Below, one piece after another: positions 8,324-15,399 of a DNA stretch of 23,801 nt; the stretch's first letter is position 1; every line of letters begins with the position of its first letter. The stretch spans positions 1 to 23,801 of the forward strand of contig JAWUVP010000018.1 in NCBI GenBank assembly GCA_034112285.1, written 5' to 3'. The notes under the pieces are model-generated. The model ran no database searches. It worked only from the letters and a program-made list of their open reading frames with translations, and had not been told where the DNA came from. Source of the stretch: JAWUVP01 sp034112285. GTDB lineage: Bacteria; Pseudomonadota; Gammaproteobacteria; JABDGN01. Both the position numbers and the translations under genes were made by a program.

Positions 8324-9517
8324 ATGACTGTAGAAATTAAAGTTCCCGTATTGCCCGAATCTGTTGCGGATGCCACCATCGCGGCTTGGCACAAACAAGT
8401 GGGCGACACGGTGTTTGAAGGTGATAACCTGGTTGATTTAGAAACCGACAAAGTTGTGTTGGAAGTGCCAGCACCGGCTGATGGTGTGATTGAAGCTATT
8501 CTTGAAGCCGAAGGTGCGGTAGTGAATGCCAATCAACTTTTAGCAACCTTAAAAGCCGGTGTTGTTGCCGCGCCTAGCGCTGCTAAAGCGGCAGACAAAC
8601 CAGCGGCCGTTGCCCCGGTATCTGATACGGCTAGCAATGATACCTTAAGCCCTGCGGTACGCCGTTTGGTGCAAGAAAATAATTTAGATGTCAGTAACAT
8701 TAAAGGCACCGGTAAAAATGGCCGCATCGTTAAAGAAGATGTTGAAAGCTTTATGAAGCAGCAAGCGCCAGCGGCTAGTGCTACGGGCAGCACCACGGCA
8801 ACATTGCCTACGGGTACGCGTGTTGAAGAGCGTGTGCCTATGACACGTTTGCGTACCACAATCGCCAATCGTTTAGTGCAAGTGCAACAAGAAACGGCTA
8901 TGTTAACAACCTTTAATGAGGTGAACATGGAACCTGTGATGAATTTGCGCAAAGAATATAAAGAAAGTTTTGAAAAACGTCATGGCGTGAAACTGGGCTT
9001 TATGTCATTTTTTACCAAAGCATGTGTAGAAGCTTTACGACGCTTTCCAAATGTGAATGCTTCGATTGATGGTAAAGACATTATCTATCATGGTTACCAA
9101 GATGTTGGAATAGCTGTTGGCACGGACCGTGGTTTAGTGGTGCCTGTTTTACGCAACACTGAATTAATGAGTTTTGCGGATATTGAGCGCACCATTCGTC
9201 AATTGTCGGGCAAAGCGCGTGAGGGTAAATTATCGTTTGAAGATATGACGGGTGGCACATTTACTATTACTAATGGCGGTGTTTACGGCTCGTTGATGTC
9301 CACGCCTATTATTAATGCGCCGCAGAGCGCCATTTTAGGCATGCATGCTATTAAAGAGCGCCCTATGGCTGTGGATGGCGAGGTCAAAATTTTACCGATG
9401 ATGTATCTTGCATTATCTTACGATCACCGTATTATTGACGGTGCAGATTCAGTGAAATTCTTGGTTACGGTAAAAGAATTATTAGAAGACCCAACCCGGT
9501 TATTGCTAGATGTCTAG
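8324..9517 (+). CDS. sucB: Dihydrolipoyllysine succinyltransferase (E2 of 2-oxoglutarate dehydrogenase)
   Basis: Core of the 2-oxoglutarate dehydrogenase complex; moves the succinyl group from lipoyl-lysine to CoA. The 397 residues contain three parts. An N-terminal lipoyl domain (about 1-78) has the lipoylated Lys43 in DLETDKVVLEV. An Ala/Pro-rich linker leads to the peripheral subunit-binding domain at about 107-144 (SPAVRRLVQENNL, GTGKNGRIVKEDV). The C-terminal catalytic domain has the active-site motif SYDHRIIDGAD, with His368 and Asp372. There is a single lipoyl domain, as is usual for SucB. ATG 8324 has AAAGGA upstream. Confidence 0.97.
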   Translation: MTVEIKVPVLPESVADATIAAWHKQVGDTVFEGDNLVDLETDKVVLEVPAPADGVIEAILEAEGAVVNANQLLATLKAGVVAAPSAAKAADKPAAVAPVSDTASNDTLSPAVRRLVQENNLDVSNIKGTGKNGRIVKEDVESFMKQQAPAASATGSTTATLPTGTRVEERVPMTRLRTTIANRLVQVQQETAMLTTFNEVNMEPVMNLRKEYKESFEKRHGVKLGFMSFFTKACVEALRRFPNVNASIDGKDIIYHGYQDVGIAVGTDRGLVVPVLRNTELMSFADIERTIRQLSGKAREGKLSFEDMTGGTFTITNGGVYGSLMSTPIINAPQSAILGMHAIKERPMAVDGEVKILPMMYLALSYDHRIIDGADSVKFLVTVKELLEDPTRLLLDV

Positions 9518-9546
9518 CCCTTAAAAGCGGTTACAATTTAAACGAG

Positions 9547-9567
9547 CTTGAGATTAGTTATCTCAAG
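9547..9567 (+). repeat. Hairpin between sucB and sucC
   Basis: CTTGAGAT (9547-9554) and ATCTCAAG (9560-9567) form a perfect 8-bp stem with a 5-base loop. It lies 20 bases before the sucC ATG, and GAGGA follows it as the ribosome-binding site. No T-run follows, so it is more likely an mRNA processing or stability element than a terminator. Confidence 0.5.
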
Positions 9568-9587
9568 GTTAACAACAGAGGAAAACT

Positions 9588-10757
9588 ATGAACATACATG
9601 AGTATCAAGCAAAACAATTATTAAGCGAGTACGATATTCCCGTACCTATCGGCGAAGTAGCATGGAATGTTGAAGAAGCCTTGCAAGTTCCAGCTAATAT
9701 TGGCGGACGTCGTTTTGTGGTTAAAGCCCAAGTTCATGCCGGTGGACGTGGTAAATCGGGTGGGGTGAAAATTGTTTCCTCTAAAGAAGAACTTGAAGAA
9801 GTGGCACAAAAATTATTAGGCTCACGCTTAGTCACTTACCAAACCGATGAAAAAGGTCAGCCAGTTAACCAACTGTGGATTGAGCAACCTAGCAACATTG
9901 GTCGCGAATTATATTTAGGCGCCGTAATTGATAGATCTTGCCAGCGTGTGGTGTTTATGGCATCAACCGAAGGTGGTGTGGATATTGAAAAAGTAGCCGA
10001 AGAAACACCTGACAAAATTATTAAAACCGAAATTGATCCTATGTTAGGTGTTATGCCTTATCAAGCACGCGAAGTGGCATTTGAATTAGGTTTATCAGCA
10101 GGTCAAATAAAACAATTTGTAAAGTTGATGATGCAACTGGGTAAAATGTTTGTTGAGCGTGATTTTTTCTTATTAGAAATTAATCCATTGGTGGTAACAC
10201 AAGAAGGCAACTTAGTGTGTTTGGATGCGAAAATTAATATCGACGATAACGCGTTATACCGCCGTCCTATGATTCGCCCAATGCGTGATCCTAGCCAAGA
10301 AGATGACCGCGAAAATCGCGCTCGTGATTGGGATTTAAACTACATCGCACTAGATGGCAACATCGGCTGCATGGTTAATGGCGCAGGTTTAGCAATGGCG
10401 ACTATGGACGTTATTAAATTAAACGGTGGCGAACCAGCAAACTTTTTAGATGTAGGGGGCGGTGCTACCAAAGAGCGCGTAACTGAAGCGTTTAAAATTA
10501 TTTTATCTGACGACAGCGTGAAAGGTATTTTAGTTAATATCTTTGGTGGAATTGTACGTTGTGATTTAATTGCTGACGGTATTATTGGCGCAGCAAAAGA
10601 GTTGAATGTTAACGTGCCAGTGGTTGTGCGTTTGGAAGGTACCAACGCAGATATTGGTGCGAAAAAACTTGAAGACAGTGAGTTGAATTTAATTTCAGCC
10701 ACTAGCTTGTCTGATGGTGCAGAAAAAATTGTTAAATTGGTAGGAGAAAGCAAATGA
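9588..10757 (+). CDS. sucC: Succinyl-CoA synthetase (ADP/GDP-forming) beta subunit
   Basis: With SucD interconverts succinyl-CoA and succinate with nucleotide phosphorylation, the substrate-level phosphorylation step of the TCA cycle. The 389 residues equal the family length (388 in E. coli). The N-terminal ATP-grasp domain opens with MNIHEYQAKQLLSEY and has the lysine- and glycine-rich nucleotide loop AGGRGKSGGVK. The metal-site region LLEINPLVV and the C-terminal CoA-ligase segment NIFGGIVRCDLIADGI are present. ATG 9588 follows GAGGAAAACT. The TGA overlaps the ATG of sucD by 4 bases (ATGA), a sign of translational coupling that fits the 1:1 subunit ratio. Confidence 0.98.
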   Translation: MNIHEYQAKQLLSEYDIPVPIGEVAWNVEEALQVPANIGGRRFVVKAQVHAGGRGKSGGVKIVSSKEELEEVAQKLLGSRLVTYQTDEKGQPVNQLWIEQPSNIGRELYLGAVIDRSCQRVVFMASTEGGVDIEKVAEETPDKIIKTEIDPMLGVMPYQAREVAFELGLSAGQIKQFVKLMMQLGKMFVERDFFLLEINPLVVTQEGNLVCLDAKINIDDNALYRRPMIRPMRDPSQEDDRENRARDWDLNYIALDGNIGCMVNGAGLAMATMDVIKLNGGEPANFLDVGGGATKERVTEAFKIILSDDSVKGILVNIFGGIVRCDLIADGIIGAAKELNVNVPVVVRLEGTNADIGAKKLEDSELNLISATSLSDGAEKIVKLVGESK

Positions 10758-11626
10758 GCATTTTAATTAATAAAGACACAACTGTTATTTGCCAAGGCTT
10801 CACCGGTAAACAAGGTACATTTCACTCAGAACAAGCGATTGAATATGGCACAAAAATCATGGGTGGCGTCACCCCTGGTAAAGGTGGCCAAGAACATTTA
10901 GGTTTGCCTGTTTTTAATACCGTGCAAGATGCGGTTGAAGAAACCGGTGCGGAGGCTACGGTTATTTATGTACCTGCAGCCTTTTGTAAAGATTCTATTT
11001 TAGAAGCAGCAGACGCTGGCATTCCTTTGATTGTTTGTATTACTGAAGGCATTCCCGTGTTGGATATGCTTGAAGTTAAATACTACCTTGATAAATGCAG
11101 CAATTCACGCCTGATTGGGCCAAACTGCCCAGGTGTTATCACACCGGGTGAGTGTAAAATTGGTATTATGCCGGGTTTCATTCATCAAAAAGGTAAAATT
11201 GGTATTGTGTCACGCTCTGGAACATTGACTTATGAAGCGGTCAAGCAAACAACAGATGCTGGCCTTGGCCAAAGTACGTGTGTTGGTATTGGTGGCGATC
11301 CGATTCCGGGCACCAACTTTATTGACGTGTTGGAATTATTCCAAAATGATCCTCAAACTGAAGGCATCATTATGGTGGGTGAAATTGGTGGTACAGCTGA
11401 AGAAGAAGCGGCTGATTACATCAAGCATAATGTTACAAAACCTGTGGTGTCTTACATTGCTGGTGTAACAGCGCCTGCTGGAAAGCGTATGGGTCATGCC
11501 GGTGCAATCATCTCAGGTGGTAAAGGTACTGCTGAAGAAAAATTCAAGGCTTTACGAGCGGCTGGAGTTAGCACGGTGAATTCACCTGCTGATTTAGGCG
11601 CTGCTATGTTAGAGGCCATGAAGTAA
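10754..11626 (+). CDS. sucD: Succinyl-CoA synthetase alpha subunit
   Basis: Carries the phosphohistidine intermediate and the CoA-binding fold of succinyl-CoA synthetase. The 290 residues match E. coli SucD (289). The CoA-binding Rossmann segment is near the N-terminus (GFTGKQGTFHSEQAI). The active-site motif GKRMGHAGAIISGGKGTAEEK contains His248, the residue phosphorylated in the reaction. GEIGGTAEEEAADYI is a further family signature. GGAG lies inside the end of sucC, six bases before the ATG. It is the last gene of the sdh-suc operon; no clear T-tailed terminator follows, only the hairpin at 11642-11683. Confidence 0.98.
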   Translation: MSILINKDTTVICQGFTGKQGTFHSEQAIEYGTKIMGGVTPGKGGQEHLGLPVFNTVQDAVEETGAEATVIYVPAAFCKDSILEAADAGIPLIVCITEGIPVLDMLEVKYYLDKCSNSRLIGPNCPGVITPGECKIGIMPGFIHQKGKIGIVSRSGTLTYEAVKQTTDAGLGQSTCVGIGGDPIPGTNFIDVLELFQNDPQTEGIIMVGEIGGTAEEEAADYIKHNVTKPVVSYIAGVTAPAGKRMGHAGAIISGGKGTAEEKFKALRAAGVSTVNSPADLGAAMLEAMK

Positions 11627-11641
11627 ATTAAAAAATATACT

Positions 11642-11683
11642 CAGCGAATAATTTTTGACAGTTCTGTCTGAAGTTGTTCGCTG
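11642..11683 (+). repeat. Long inverted repeat after sucD
   Basis: CAGCGAA (11642-11648) pairs with TTCGCTG (11677-11683), and an inner GACA (11657-11660) pairs with TGTC (11665-11668). It lies 16 bases after the sucD stop and may end or protect the operon mRNA. It lacks a T-run, so intrinsic termination is doubtful. Confidence 0.4.
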
Positions 11684-11743
11684 CCAGTATTTGTAATTTG
11701 AGCCTTCATCTACTAACAGGGCGCTTTATCGGTATTAGTAACA

Positions 11744-12982
11744 ATGCTATTAAAAATTCGCCGTAAAAATTTATTCTCACTTTCTTTCATTATTTTTCTA
11801 GAAAGCTTTAGCTTTTTGGTTATTACACCAACACTTTATCGCTTATGTGTGCAACCCCACTTTAATATGCTGCCAGTCAATATGACCGAGCCTATGCGTT
11901 ACCTCGTGTTTTTAGCCTTGTTGATTTTGCCGGCGGTGGGATCTTTGTTGGCAGCTTTATTTGTCGGGAGCTTGTCCGATTATTATGGGCGCAAACCGGT
12001 GATGCTAATAGGTTTTTTACTGGTGGCCTTAGCATTATCGTTGCAGTTATTGGCGCTGGCTTTTACTAGCATGGTGCTGTTCGCTTTTGGACGTATTCTC
12101 CTTGGAGTGGGGGTTTGTGTGCATGTTGTGGCGCGAGCGGCTATTGCTGATGTGGCTATTAACACCAAGCGAATGCAATATTTTTCTATTTACTTAGCCG
12201 CTTGCACTCTAGCGCTTTGCTTTGGGCCATTGGTTGGGATTTTTTTATCCGATGTTAAATTATTGGGATGGTTTGATATTAGCACCCCATTCTGGCTGGG
12301 TTTAGCGATTGCGTTATTTAATTTAGTGTTGCTGCTAGAGTTTTTTCACGAGCTACCCGGTGGCAATCGTTTGCAGTTAAGTCGTTGGAGCTCGCTCAAG
12401 CAAGCGTTAGTGTATTTTAAGCGCGCTGATTTTGTTGCTTTTATTTTTGGATATTGCGTGGTGTCATTTGGCATACTTTTATATGTGATGAGTCATTTTT
12501 ATTTTTTACACGAAGTGTATGCTTTTAGCGCGAAAGATATTGGCAAATATCAGCTGCTGGTTGGGCTGGTCATGACGCTTAGCTTGTTATTTTTCATTCC
12601 AATGCTCGCCAACAAATATTCACTACAACGAATTTTGGCAGTGAGTTTAACAACCCAGTGTTCACTTTTACTTTGCAATTTTATTCCTGATGCGATGTTG
12701 CAATGGCTGATAATGGTTTTATTGTCAATGGCCACTTCGGCGACCTATGCGGCAGCATTTACTTATTTTATGGATATATTTGATGATGCCAACCTTGGCG
12801 TGGCGAGTGCTTTTTTAGGGATGCTGTTTACCTTTGCTTGGCTTATGTGCAGCTTATTAGTACCTTATTTATCAAAATGTTCAATTTACAAGGTGCTGAT
12901 CTTTGAAATTAGCTTGTTAGCACTGGGCAGTGTTTTAATGTGCTGGGCAATATGTAAATTTAAGCGTAAGCCATTGGTTTGA
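11744..12982 (+). CDS. MFS transporter (probable drug or metabolite:H+ antiporter type)
   Basis: A 412-residue integral membrane protein with about 12 hydrophobic segments, the architecture of the major facilitator superfamily. Motif A is clear in the loop between helices 2 and 3: GSLSDYYGRKP (75-85). The helix 4 region GRILLGVGVCVHVVARAAIAD, with Arg117, resembles the motif B region of TetA/Bcr-like 12-helix exporters. The substrate cannot be read from the sequence. ATG 11744 has no strong ribosome-binding site, but no better start is visible. The gene is 117 bases from sucD and could be read through from the operon. Its 3' end overlaps the convergent bolA-family gene by 23 bases. Confidence 0.9.
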   Translation: MLLKIRRKNLFSLSFIIFLESFSFLVITPTLYRLCVQPHFNMLPVNMTEPMRYLVFLALLILPAVGSLLAALFVGSLSDYYGRKPVMLIGFLLVALALSLQLLALAFTSMVLFAFGRILLGVGVCVHVVARAAIADVAINTKRMQYFSIYLAACTLALCFGPLVGIFLSDVKLLGWFDISTPFWLGLAIALFNLVLLLEFFHELPGGNRLQLSRWSSLKQALVYFKRADFVAFIFGYCVVSFGILLYVMSHFYFLHEVYAFSAKDIGKYQLLVGLVMTLSLLFFIPMLANKYSLQRILAVSLTTQCSLLLCNFIPDAMLQWLIMVLLSMATSATYAAAFTYFMDIFDDANLGVASAFLGMLFTFAWLMCSLLVPYLSKCSIYKVLIFEISLLALGSVLMCWAICKFKRKPLV

Positions 12983-13235
12983 TTTTTATGCTTAAGGCAT
13001 GAATATCATGTTTGAGCATATCTGCTAAAGCGGCGTTGATTAACCGATGCGAAGCAATGCGGTTTAAACCGGTAAACGCAGCAGAACTAATGATCACTTT
13101 AAAATGGCCACCACCACTTTGCGCGCCAGCATGGCCTACATGTTTGTGACTTTCGTCAATAACATGTAAATACTCTGGTGCTAGTGCTTCTTCTAAAGCG
13201 GCTTCTATTTTTTCGACACGTTGATTATTGCTCAT
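12960..13235 (-). CDS. BolA family protein
   Basis: Small cytoplasmic protein of the BolA fold, 91 residues from ATG 13235 (MSNNQRVEKIEAAL); an ATG at 13244 would add three residues. Members bind monothiol glutaredoxins through a shared [2Fe-2S] cluster and affect iron-sulfur trafficking, morphology and stress response. The C-terminal half shows the family pattern GGHFKVIISSAAFTGLNR, SHRLIN and HALSI, with the conserved histidines. Whether it is BolA proper or the IbaG type cannot be settled by eye. It overlaps the end of yciB, so translation is probably coupled. Its 3' end overlaps the convergent MFS gene. Confidence 0.9.
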   Translation of the reverse strand: MSNNQRVEKIEAALEEALAPEYLHVIDESHKHVGHAGAQSGGGHFKVIISSAAFTGLNRIASHRLINAALADMLKHDIHALSIKIKPMAYA

Positions 13236-13758
13236 GTTTAACATGCTTGTTTAAGTAGAAGGCTTGAAAAACAACAAACACAATGGTTAAACCGAGCACG
13301 CCGAATAATTTAAAATCAACCCAAGCATTGGTGCTAAAGTGATACACCACATAAATGTTGACGCAACCCAGAATAAGAAAGTAAGCCACCCAAGCAAAAT
13401 TTAAGCGGCGCCAAACTGGGTCGGGCAGGCTGATTTTTTCTGCCAGCATGCGTTTGACTAAATTATTTTTACCAATAAATTCGCTGCCTAAAAATACCAG
13501 GCCGAATATCCAGTTGATGACTGAGACTTTCCATTTGATAAACATGGGGTCATGAAAGATGAGCGTGGCGCCACCAAGCACGGAGATGAGTAGTAAGGTG
13601 ATGAGTTGTGTTCGTTCAAACTTCCCCATTTTAATGCGGTATGCAAGAACTTGAATCGCCGATACGACAATGGCGCTGGCCGTAGCCGCATAAATGCCCC
13701 AAATTTTGAAAACAATAAAGAACACCAAAATGGGGAAGAAATCGTAGAGTAGTTTCAT
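13225..13758 (-). CDS. yciB: Inner-membrane septation protein A family (YciB/IspZ)
   Basis: Integral inner-membrane protein of the YciB/IspZ family, linked by genetics in Shigella and E. coli to septation and envelope integrity; its biochemical role is unclear. The 177 residues start with the family signature MKLLYDFFPILVFF and contain about five hydrophobic helices. VINWIFGLVFLGSEF and DPVWRRLNFAW are further family segments. The ATG follows TGGAAATTTACTT, a modest ribosome-binding site. It is the first gene of a two-gene operon with the bolA-family gene and overlaps its start. Confidence 0.93.
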   Translation of the reverse strand: MKLLYDFFPILVFFIVFKIWGIYAATASAIVVSAIQVLAYRIKMGKFERTQLITLLLISVLGGATLIFHDPMFIKWKVSVINWIFGLVFLGSEFIGKNNLVKRMLAEKISLPDPVWRRLNFAWVAYFLILGCVNIYVVYHFSTNAWVDFKLFGVLGLTIVFVVFQAFYLNKHVKHEQ

Positions 13759-13785
13759 AAGTAAATTTCCAGTATAATTTGCGCG

Positions 13786-13794
13786 ATTGTAGCA
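13786..13794 (-). promoter_or_regulatory. Extended -10 promoter of the yciB-bolA operon
   Basis: On the minus strand the sequence TGCTACAAT fits the extended -10 pattern TGnTAnAAT, with the TACAAT hexamer at 13791-13786. No good -35 is present. The predicted leader is about 20 bases. Confidence 0.4.
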
Positions 13795-13926
13795 TATTTA
13801 GTACACAAGCAAAGCTACGCTTCTTGCAGTATGGTGGAGCCTGGTGTTGAAAATCTCGAAAGAGCTGGCAATATTGCTTCAGTGGCTATATCCTTATTTA
13901 CAACATCGTTTATATAAGAGAGCACT

Positions 13927-14544
13927 ATGGCTGATTACATTGAAATACACCCTGAGAATCCCCAGCAACGGTTAATTCAAAAAGTAGCCGAGCGTTTACG
14001 TGCCGGTGAAATTGCCGCCATCCCCACGGATTCTTGCTATGCGTTAACTTGCCATATTGGTGACAAAGCGGCGCAAGAGCGTATTGCCCGTATTCGCCAA
14101 TTTGATAAATCACATCACTTTACTTTGCTTTGCGCCGACCTCTCAGAGCTTGGCACGTATGCGGCGGTGAATAAAAGTGCTTATCGTATTTTGCGCCACC
14201 ACACGCCTGGCCCATTTACCTTTATTTTAAATGCCAGCCGTGAAGTGCCACGTCGCTTGGCTAACCCTAAACGAAAAACGATTGGTTTGCGTATTCCCGA
14301 TCATCCTATTGTGCACGCTTTATTGGCCGAAATGGGTGAGCCTTTGCTGAGCGTAACCTGTATTGTGCCGCCGAACTCACAGCCTTTAACCGATGCTGGT
14401 GACATTATTGACGCATTGGATAAGCATATTGATTTAATCATTGACGGTGGGCATTGTGGCATTGAACCCACCACCGTGGTGGATTTGGAAACAAATGTGC
14501 CAGAAATATTGCGTCAAGGACGAGGGCAGTGTGACCTGGGGTAA
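13927..14544 (+). CDS. yciO: YciO family protein (YrdC/Sua5-like)
   Basis: A 205-residue protein closely resembling E. coli YciO (206 residues): the N-terminus YIEIHPENPQQRLI, the nucleotide-site segment PTDSCYALTC (33-42), ARIRQFDKSHHFTLLC, TPGPFTFIL, RKTIGLRIPDHP and PTTVVDL all follow its pattern. The YrdC/Sua5/TsaC fold makes threonylcarbamoyl-adenylate for the t6A modification of tRNA. YciO is a paralogue, and its own activity is less certain, so I do not call it tsaC. ATG 13927 has AGAGAG upstream. It is divergent from yciB. The following plus-strand genes lie close enough (about 50 bases) to be cotranscribed. Confidence 0.92.
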   Translation: MADYIEIHPENPQQRLIQKVAERLRAGEIAAIPTDSCYALTCHIGDKAAQERIARIRQFDKSHHFTLLCADLSELGTYAAVNKSAYRILRHHTPGPFTFILNASREVPRRLANPKRKTIGLRIPDHPIVHALLAEMGEPLLSVTCIVPPNSQPLTDAGDIIDALDKHIDLIIDGGHCGIEPTTVVDLETNVPEILRQGRGQCDLG

Positions 14545-14594
14545 GGTTTCGTTTGCAGCACACACAATTAGTTCGTATGATAGCGACTACTTAA

Positions 14595-15389
14595 TTTCAA
14601 GGAAGGAACTGCGCCAGGCATTCGAATAAGTTTATCCCCTCTTTTTGCCTCTTACTGCTGAGCACTCAGCTTTTAGCAGCACCCGCAACGCCTAGCTTTT
14701 GGCAGCGCATTTGGAAGCAACCCGATTTTGTTAGCTTAACGCTGGGTCAGGCCACGCCAGGCACCTCAGCTGCACGCACGTTATCATCAGCGACTACTCT
14801 AAAAGATAAACAAACCAACACCAGCAATGGCACTGCCACGCAAGTGAGCGTTGGCGTTAGCCAAATGATAGGTTTACGTCCTTTAGAGCAGGCGCGTGGT
14901 TTTTGGCCGAACGTCGAGCTTGGGTTAAGCTTTATGAATGTGGGGGCCTTCTCGCGCTCTGGCACCGGCACCTACCTACCTAGCGGCACAGCGATGTATA
15001 ACTTTAAATATCGTGTAGCCAGCCGCGCTTTATGGTTCACCAGCCGTTGGACAATTTATCAGCAAGATCAATGGCAAGTTTTTGCTAACGCCAACCTGGG
15101 TTTCGCACAAAATAAAACCTCAGGCTATGAGCAAACCGCGTTACCCGGTTTTTCACAATATGCCAATTATGCTTTTGGTGGCAAAACCAATACCGGCCTT
15201 GCTTACGCATTGGGTCTTGGAGCAGGTTACCGCATTGATGCGAAATGGCAGGTGCGTTTAGCATACAATTACCAAAACCTAGGCAAAGAGCAATTGGGCG
15301 CTTCGTCTTCATTGCAACCCACCACAAGCCCAGCCACAACACTGTTAAATAATGCCTTCAGCTTAAGCTTAAGCTACAAATTTAAATAA
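14595..15389 (+). CDS. Outer-membrane beta-barrel protein; 5' end lacks a usable start codon
   Basis: The frame opens after the TAA at 14592-14594 and runs to the TAA at 15387-15389, 264 codons. An apparent signal peptide is encoded in frame: NKFIPSFCLLLLSTQLLAAP. After it come alternating-hydrophobicity strands with aromatic girdles typical of a porin-like barrel, such as NVELGLSFMNVG and YALGLGAGYRID, and a C-terminal strand SLSLSYKFK. No ATG, GTG or TTG lies in this frame until GTG 14844, which would remove the signal peptide. A good AAGGAAGG (14599-14606) sits just where a ribosome-binding site should be. An ATG at 14577 in the same frame is cut off by the TAA at 14592. A damaged start, a rare start codon, or a sequencing error are all possible. 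The propeller gene follows 10 bases after. Confidence 0.6.
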   Translation, partial: FQGRNCARHSNKFIPSFCLLLLSTQLLAAPATPSFWQRIWKQPDFVSLTLGQATPGTSAARTLSSATTLKDKQTNTSNGTATQVSVGVSQMIGLRPLEQARGFWPNVELGLSFMNVGAFSRSGTGTYLPSGTAMYNFKYRVASRALWFTSRWTIYQQDQWQVFANANLGFAQNKTSGYEQTALPGFSQYANYAFGGKTNTGLAYALGLGAGYRIDAKWQVRLAYNYQNLGKEQLGASSSLQPTTSPATTLLNNAFSLSLSYKFK

Positions 15390-15399
15390 GGATATCAAG

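Noticed and set aside
8302..8952. Minus-strand frames opposite sucB
   Set aside because: They are antisense shadows of the lipoyl-domain and linker-coding sequence, with no family features.
11655..11660. Perfect TTGACA as a -35 for the MFS gene
   Set aside because: No -10-like hexamer lies 15-19 bases downstream, and the sequence sits inside the post-sucD hairpin.
14441..14629. 62-codon frame overlapping the end of yciO, as an upstream small gene
   Set aside because: It lies mostly inside yciO in another frame, has no ribosome-binding site, and contains no recognisable motif.
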